DNA from: an uncultured Fluviicola sp.
GTDB lineage: Bacteria; Bacteroidota; Bacteroidia; Flavobacteriales; Crocinitomicaceae
NCBI RefSeq assembly: GCF_946478805.1
Contig: NZ_CAMLDC010000007.1
Span: 124,001-188,000 of the forward strand
Reading direction: 5' to 3'
DNA length: 64,000 nucleotides
This document shows positions 59,712-64,000 of the stretch, one piece after another. Numbering within the stretch: position 1 is the first letter of the stretch; the number at the start of each line of letters is the position of its first letter. Under the pieces are notes generated by a model. The model was not told the origin of the DNA and did no database searches. It saw only the letters and a list, made by a program, of their open reading frames with translations. The position numbers were made by a program, and so were the translations under genes.

Positions 59712-60400
59712 TCCGTGTCAAAATAATAGCCGTAGCCGATTTTTGTCTTGATACTTTGTTTCCCGAACGGTTTGTCGATCTTTCCTCTTAAGAAATTGAT
59801 GTAAACTTCGATGGTGTTGGTGTTCGCATCCACAATATTCCCCCAGATCTCCTTGACCAAATCTTGTTTGGAAACCAATTCTCCTTTGGAAGAAACCAAT
59901 TTAACAAGTATTTGGAACTCCCTAGGTGTAAGTGAAATTTCCTGACCTTTCCGGGTAACTTTCTTAGTGGCCTGATTGATGACCACATCATCGGCAAGAA
60001 GCACTGCATTTTCAGGTGAATCCTTTGAATTTCCTGTTTCACTGCGTTTTATCAAGGATTGTATGCGCAATAACAATTCGCGCATATAGAACGGTTTTGT
60101 AAGGTAATCATCTGCTCCACAATCGTATCCCTGAACCTTGTCTTCCAACTCATCAAAAGCAGTAAGCATGATGACTGGCGTTTGAGTATTGTACGACCGG
60201 AAGTTTTTGCAGATTTCGTACCCGTTTTTTCCGGGTAAATTGACATCCAGGATAACACAGTCGAACTTTTTCTTCTTCAATAGTTTTTCAGCAATATTTC
60301 CATCGTACACAGATTCAACCTGAAGTTGTTCTTCCATCAATGCATCGTTGATATTGCGACTCAAAATGGCATCGTCCTCGATAAGTAAAATGGTTTTCAC
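59708..60400 (-). CDS. OmpR-family response regulator
   Basis: The 230-residue regulator has an N-terminal receiver domain with the phosphorylation site Asp52 in DCVILDVNLPG and the DD pair near residues 9-10, and a C-terminal winged helix of the OmpR/PhoB type (about 130-228, including LTPREFQILVKLVSSKGELVSKQ). It is likely to bind the CTTAA direct repeats before the metal-efflux operon, but no direct evidence is in the sequence. It overlaps its kinase by four bases. Confidence 0.93.
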   Translation of the reverse strand: MKTILLIEDDAILSRNINDALMEEQLQVESVYDGNIAEKLLKKKKFDCVILDVNLPGKNGYEICKNFRSYNTQTPVIMLTAFDELEDKVQGYDCGADDYLTKPFYMRELLLRIQSLIKRSETGNSKDSPENAVLLADDVVINQATKKVTRKGQEISLTPREFQILVKLVSSKGELVSKQDLVKEIWGNIVDANTNTIEVYINFLRGKIDKPFGKQSIKTKIGYGYYFDTE

Positions 60401-60480
60401 TGGAATCCGTTATTAATGAAAAAGTAACTTTGGTATCACAAAATAAGGATTTTGATTCGAATCGCGAATTATGGGTTCCG

Positions 60481-60508
60481 AATACCGAATTGATTTTAAT
60501 TCGGTATT
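60481..60508. repeat. perfect 11-bp inverted repeat at the desaturase stop codon
   Basis: AATACCGAATT (60481-60491) and AATTCGGTATT (60498-60508) pair perfectly around six bases, and the hairpin includes the stop codon of the gene at 60496. It belongs to the CGAATT-rich family seen at 5259-5290. There is no T tract. Confidence 0.6.
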
Positions 60509-61959
60509 AGTTCTGTTGCGATCTTTGCCGAAAGCAGGCACAAGGGAATTCCTCCTCCGGGATGAACACTTCCTCCGGCGAAATAAAGGCCTTTTACTTT
60601 CGAAAAATTTGGATGACGGAAAAAAGCAGCCATCCGGTCGTTTGAACTTGCCCCGTAAAGTGCTCCTGCAAAACTGTTCGTACGTTCCGAAATACGAATC
60701 GGATCCAGATAATCTTCATTTTCGATAAGTGGCTCCAGATCGGTTCTTAAGATCCGGTTGATTTTCTTTATGCATGCCTGTCGGACATTTAAGCGCAGCT
60801 TTTCCCAATCCTGTCCCTGGTCGCTGGGAACATTGACCATAACGAACCAGTTTTCTTTGCCTTTGGGAGCATCATCGGAAACGATTTTGGAAGAAATATG
60901 AATATAGACAGTTGGGTCATCATTCACTGTATTCTTTTCGAAAATGGACTTGAATTCTTCCTCATAGTTATTGCTGAACAGGATATTGTGAACATCCAAT
61001 TCAGGAAATGATCGGCTGATTCCCCAATAAAAGATGAGTGCAGAACTACTCGGTTCCTGTTTCATGGTTTGTTTGGGAGCCTTTTGGGTCGGAATCAATT
61101 GATTGTATGTCTGTTTCACATCACAATTACTGATAACCAATTCGGCTGTATAACTTCCTTTTTCAGTCTCAATTCCGTTTACTTTTCTATTCGCAACCTG
61201 AATGTGTTTCACCCGTTCGTTGAAGTGAAATTGAACCCCTAGTTCTTCTGCCAACTTCATACATGCTCTTAGGATGTGGTGCATCCCTTCCGTCGGGAAA
61301 AAGGATCCGATTCCAAATTCGAGATGAGGGATACTGTTTAGAACTCCCGGAGCTTTGTAGGGATTTGATCCATTGTAAGTTGCAAACCGATCAAAAAGTT
61401 GAACCAGTTTTGGATGATTCAGCCGGGTCTGATTGACTTCATGCATACTTTCAAATAAATTCAATTTTCGAATGGAAGTAATTGTTTTCAAGATATCCAT
61501 TGAAATATAGGAACTGAATTTATGCAGTGACTTTTCAAGAAATGAATGCCGGGTCCGTTCAAATAGATACGTACTGTGTTCCAGGTATTCTTTCAAAGGG
61601 GCAGAATCAATTTGCAGTTTGTTTCCGACTTCTTTCAGTAATCGTTGTTGGTCAGCATATGCGTGTAGGATTGTTCCATCCTCATAAAAATAATTGCAAA
61701 GCAGATCCAATTGTTGGTAATTGAAGTAGTCTCTTGGATTTTTACCCGCAACTTCAAATAATTCATCGACCAGGTAAGGCAGTGTAAAGAGGGAAGGGCC
61801 GGCATCAAAGCGGTAGTTTCCAAGTCGAATGGTTGTCAATTTTCCTCCGGGATAATCATTTGCTTCAAAAACGGAGACGGAGTATCCTTTTTGAGTTAAA
61901 CGGATTGCACTGGCAATTCCGGCAATTCCCGACCCAATAACAATCGCTTGCTTCGTCAT
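60496..61959 (-). CDS. phytoene desaturase-like carotenoid oxidoreductase (CrtI/CrtD family)
   Basis: The 487-residue flavoenzyme has an N-terminal FAD-binding motif IGSGIAGIASAIRLTQKGYSVSVFE (residues 7-31) and the CrtI-type PGGKLTTIRLGNYRFDAGPSLF. The C-terminal GLYFAGGSVHPGGGIPLCLLSAKIATEL is diagnostic of carotenoid desaturases and isomerases. In Bacteroidota the same family includes CrtI and CrtD, which act on phytoene or on hydroxylated intermediates; which one this is cannot be told. No other carotenoid gene is adjacent. Confidence 0.9.
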   Translation of the reverse strand: MTKQAIVIGSGIAGIASAIRLTQKGYSVSVFEANDYPGGKLTTIRLGNYRFDAGPSLFTLPYLVDELFEVAGKNPRDYFNYQQLDLLCNYFYEDGTILHAYADQQRLLKEVGNKLQIDSAPLKEYLEHSTYLFERTRHSFLEKSLHKFSSYISMDILKTITSIRKLNLFESMHEVNQTRLNHPKLVQLFDRFATYNGSNPYKAPGVLNSIPHLEFGIGSFFPTEGMHHILRACMKLAEELGVQFHFNERVKHIQVANRKVNGIETEKGSYTAELVISNCDVKQTYNQLIPTQKAPKQTMKQEPSSSALIFYWGISRSFPELDVHNILFSNNYEEEFKSIFEKNTVNDDPTVYIHISSKIVSDDAPKGKENWFVMVNVPSDQGQDWEKLRLNVRQACIKKINRILRTDLEPLIENEDYLDPIRISERTNSFAGALYGASSNDRMAAFFRHPNFSKVKGLYFAGGSVHPGGGIPLCLLSAKIATELIPN

Positions 61960-62037
61960 AATCTAAAAGTAACTTTTTTCAAAGTACCCGGTTTGGAATT
62001 GATGATTAAATTGTGATCTTTAATGTAAAACAGAAAG

Positions 62038-62445
62038 ATGGGAAAAGCAATTGGAATAGGAGGGATCTTTTTCAAATTCAAGGATGAAAAATCAATGATA
62101 GCTTGGTATAAAGAGGCTTTGGGCTTGAATCCGAATGACTATGGTGTGCTCTTTGCGTTTAATGGGAATTCGAATCCGAAAGGCTACCTGCAATTGGGCG
62201 TTTTTCCGGAAACCACCGACTATTTTGGTAGTGAAAATCAACAGGCAATGATCAACTTCCGGGTGGAAGGAATCGAAAGCTTGTTGGTTCATCTCCAAAC
62301 CATGGGAACAGTGATCTGCGATGATGTGGAGACGTATGAATACGGAAAATTTGTCCACATTTTGGATCCTGAGGGAAATCGAATCGAATTATGGGAACCT
62401 GTTGATTCGAGTTTTGATAAGGAGAATAGCCATGAGATGCGTTAG
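62038..62445 (+). CDS. VOC family (glyoxalase-like) protein
   Basis: The 135-residue protein has the paired beta-alpha-beta-beta-beta fold of the vicinal oxygen chelate family. GIGGIFFKFKDEKSMIAWYKEALGL begins the first module and VHILDPEGNRIELWEPVD closes the second; the Glu in IELWEP is a standard metal ligand. Substrates vary from methylglyoxal-glutathione to antibiotics and catechols. It is monocistronic and diverges from the desaturase gene. Confidence 0.88.
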   Translation: MGKAIGIGGIFFKFKDEKSMIAWYKEALGLNPNDYGVLFAFNGNSNPKGYLQLGVFPETTDYFGSENQQAMINFRVEGIESLLVHLQTMGTVICDDVETYEYGKFVHILDPEGNRIELWEPVDSSFDKENSHEMR

Positions 62446-62622
62446 GCTGTAGTTTAAACGATCGCATTTCACTCATACGGCAGATATAAATTAATTCTTT
62501 CAGTAATCTGAGAATGCTCTATTCTGTACTAAATAGTATAAAAGATGCAAAAAAATCTTTTTCGAAGGTTGATTTTAAAAGGGATTCGATTCTAACCATG
62601 AATTAATTACCAGGGTAAAAGA

Positions 62623-62644
62623 AGGATAAGTGTACACTTATCCT
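62623..62644. repeat. 22-bp perfect palindrome overlapping an ArsR-like stop codon
   Basis: AGGATAAGTGT and ACACTTATCCT form a perfect 22-base palindrome without a spacer, touching the stop codon of the gene at 62643. GATAAG-N6-CTTATC also occurs at 36750-36767. It could be a protein-binding site or, if transcribed, a hairpin. Confidence 0.7.
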
Positions 62645-62945
62645 AGGAAGAGAAGGCCCATCGGATTTTCTCCCATTCGTCAAGCATGTTTTCGTTCTTT
62701 GACCAGAAATACTTATTACCCAAATAGTGTCCTTTAATCAAACCACTGCGTTCTATTAAACTTACGTGATGATTAATCGTTTTTTGATGCAAAGGGATAA
62801 ATGCCTCCAGCATCGGGATATTCATAATCCCATAATTATCCAGATATTCCAAAATTTCAATCCGTGCGGAAGCAGATATGATTAATCCCAGTTCGGCATT
62901 CCTGTTTGTCTCATTGCTGAAAATATGTTTCTTTTTTGCTCCCAT
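62643..62945 (-). CDS. ArsR-like winged-helix regulator
   Basis: The 100-residue protein has a winged helix-turn-helix: SASARIEILEYLDNYGIMNIPMLEAFIPLHQKTINHHVSLIERSGLIKGHYLGNKYFWSKN spans residues 25-85, with LHQKTINHHVSLIE as recognition helix. This resembles ArsR/MarR-type DNA-binding proteins, with no metal-binding cysteines. The target is unknown. It diverges from the PadR gene. A 22-bp palindrome overlaps its stop codon. Confidence 0.8.
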   Translation of the reverse strand: MGAKKKHIFSNETNRNAELGLIISASARIEILEYLDNYGIMNIPMLEAFIPLHQKTINHHVSLIERSGLIKGHYLGNKYFWSKNENMLDEWEKIRWAFSS

Positions 62946-63094
62946 GAGTAGTCACTTTCTTATTTAATTTAATGAAAAAGTTGACCTTAAACAAGATGCG
63001 GTTGCGATTTTTTTAATTGAAAAAGAAAAAAACGCAATAAGTGAATTGAGTTAAACTGTTGTAAATGAGATTATTTCACTCTTTGAGTAAAATA

Positions 63095-63150
63095 ATACCT
63101 AACTTTCTTATGTAAAAATTTGTATACCTAATTTTCTTATGTATATTTGT
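63095..63150. repeat. tandem repeat containing the PadR promoter
   Basis: ATACCTAACTTTCTTATGTA at 63095-63114, followed by AAAATTTGT, is repeated as ATACCTAATTTTCTTATGTA at 63124-63143 followed by TATTTGT. Copies are 29 and 27 bases long. Only the second holds an exact TAnnTTTG box. This looks like a duplicated regulator site for the PadR protein. Confidence 0.75.
63142..63149 (+). promoter_or_regulatory. -7 box of the PadR gene
   Basis: TATATTTG fits TAnnTTTG. It overlaps the ATG at 63139, so that ATG must lie upstream of the transcript and the real start is the next ATG at 63154. The mRNA would be leaderless or nearly so. Confidence 0.65.
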
Positions 63151-63153
63151 CCT

Positions 63154-63498
63154 ATGTATTCATCAGAACTTTTAAAAGGTACGCTCAAAACAATCGTTCT
63201 CAATCTGCTTAAGGACAATGGCAGAATGTACGGTTATGAAATTACCCAACGCGTCAAAGATCTCACAGGTGAGAAAATCCAAATTACCGAAGGAGCACTT
63301 TATCCTACCTTGCATGCGCTTGAGTCACAAGGCGAATTGCAAACGGAAGAAGTGTTCATAGGGAAACGGGTACGCAAGTATTACACGCTCACTGAAAAAG
63401 GGCAGTCGACAGCCAAAGAGAAGGTAAACGAGTTGGTGGATTTTATGAATACCATGAAGTTCCTGTTGGATTTAGAGCCAAGAACTGGGAATGGTTAG
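63154..63498 (+). CDS. PadR family transcriptional regulator
   Basis: The protein of about 114 residues has the PadR winged helix: LLKGTLKTIVLNLLKDNGRMYGYEITQRVKDLTGEKIQITEGALYPTLHALESQGEL, with KIQITEGALYPTLHALESQG as recognition helix. The wing is then YYTLTEKGQ and a short C-terminal helix follows. PadR proteins often sense drugs or phenolics, or control partner membrane genes. The start is set at 63154 (MYSSELLKG). Its stop overlaps the next gene's ATG by eight bases, so the two are coupled. Confidence 0.9.
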   Translation: MYSSELLKGTLKTIVLNLLKDNGRMYGYEITQRVKDLTGEKIQITEGALYPTLHALESQGELQTEEVFIGKRVRKYYTLTEKGQSTAKEKVNELVDFMNTMKFLLDLEPRTGNG

Positions 63499-64000
63499 AG
63501 TTTCGGACGAGCAAGTTGATTTTATTCTTCATGAAATTGAAGCACGCGGGGTTACTATTGAAGATCTGCAATGGAACCTACTGGATCACATGTGCTGTAT
63601 TATTGAGAATGAAATGTCTGAAACAGACAACTTTGACCAGTTCTTTCAAGGGCTCTTGCCTCGATTTTTTAACGACAACTTGCGTGAAATTCAGGAGGAA
63701 ACAGAATTGTTATTAACCTTCAAACATTTTTACGCCATGAAAAAAACAGTAAATATTTCAGGACTTTTAGCAGCTGTATTAACTCTGATGGGTTCAGTAT
63801 TAAAAGTTTTTCATCTGCCGGGTGCAGGAGCAGCTTTCATTCTTGGAATCGCCTCGTTCAGTTTAATCTTTCTTCCACTGATGATTGCCCTAAAATTCAG
63901 GGACGAGGGAACCAAAACAGATAAGTTGGTTCTAAGTTTCGGCTTTTTAGTAGGAATCGTTACCTCTTTGGGTTTTTTAGCCAAAATGCTTCATTGGCCG
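63491..64000 (+). CDS. membrane protein coupled to PadR, cut by the window end
   Basis: The frame begins at the ATG at 63491 and is still open at 64000, giving 170 residues so far. The first part is a soluble helical region (VRVSDEQVDFILHEIEARGV, DHMCCIIENEMSETDNF). From about residue 85 there are at least three transmembrane helices, with the repeated motif KVFHLPGAG and KMLHWP, which resembles the K-x-x-H-W-P-G motif found near the membrane helices of GldL-like and other Bacteroidota membrane proteins. Coupling to PadR suggests a signal-transduction or transport role, which is inference. The rest lies beyond the window. Confidence 0.75.
   Translation, partial: MVRVSDEQVDFILHEIEARGVTIEDLQWNLLDHMCCIIENEMSETDNFDQFFQGLLPRFFNDNLREIQEETELLLTFKHFYAMKKTVNISGLLAAVLTLMGSVLKVFHLPGAGAAFILGIASFSLIFLPLMIALKFRDEGTKTDKLVLSFGFLVGIVTSLGFLAKMLHWP

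Noticed and set aside
63139..63153. The ATG at 63139 as the PadR start
   Set aside because: It overlaps the -7 box TATATTTG at 63142-63149, so it would not be in the transcript; the ATG at 63154 fits the family start.

Overview
The window reads as a chromosomal segment from a Bacteroidota species, most likely Flavobacteriales and possibly Fluviicola-like (Crocinitomicaceae). Three things point there. Several secreted proteins end in type IX secretion sorting domains (42835-44412 type A-like, 49927-52752 gliding-motility-associated type B-like). Several starts are preceded by the Bacteroidota -7 box TAnnTTTG, some with a TTG about 19 bases upstream. Typical Bacteroidota families are present (DUF4301, DUF2795, CBS/ACT protein beside NAD kinase, PLP-dependent alpha-oxoamine synthase). 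The genus is inference; no rRNA, tRNA, CRISPR array, insertion sequence or phage module was seen.

Layout: 1-7.4 kb holds metabolic and stress genes (OsmC, methyltransferase, MarC, a HisKA_2 sensor kinase, an alpha-oxoamine synthase, DinB, M28 peptidase). 7.5-9.5 kb is an accessory patch: an AT-rich gene pair with a frameshift, a large inverted-repeat element, NTF2-like and isochorismatase-like genes, and a tandem 69-bp palindrome-bearing repeat in front of ychF. 10.7-14.1 kb has tryptophan 2,3-dioxygenase, an Rrf2 regulator with a small membrane protein and a group III truncated haemoglobin, and an ECF sigma factor divergent from a DoxX-like gene. 14.3-20.1 kb is a first RND efflux operon. 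20.2-27.3 kb is mostly housekeeping and hypothetical genes. 27.6-33.8 kb is a second RND operon led by a TetR regulator with visible palindromic operators. 34-36.7 kb is a run of two secreted proteins and an alpha/beta hydrolase. 36.8-48.4 kb is mainly metabolism and regulation (pdxJ, Crp/Fnr, NAD kinase, LacI, lectin-like secreted protein, MuiA-like protein, lysA). 48.4-52.8 kb carries a lipoprotein hydrolase and a T9SS adhesin preceded by a small secreted partner. 52.8-60.4 kb is a third, CzcA-type RND efflux operon with its own two-component system. 60.5-64 kb has a carotenoid desaturase-like enzyme, a VOC protein, an ArsR-like regulator and a PadR regulator coupled to a membrane protein that runs off the window.

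Functionally the segment is dominated by envelope export: three complete tripartite RND pumps under three kinds of control (none visible, TetR, two-component), plus MarC and EamA membrane proteins. The most unusual non-coding signals are the 69-bp promoter/palindrome array before ychF, the mirror-image ECF-type promoters between the sigma factor and the DoxX-like gene, the six-unit 11-bp repeat at 1417-1482, and an 11-base word shared by two regions in the Rrf2/globin locus.
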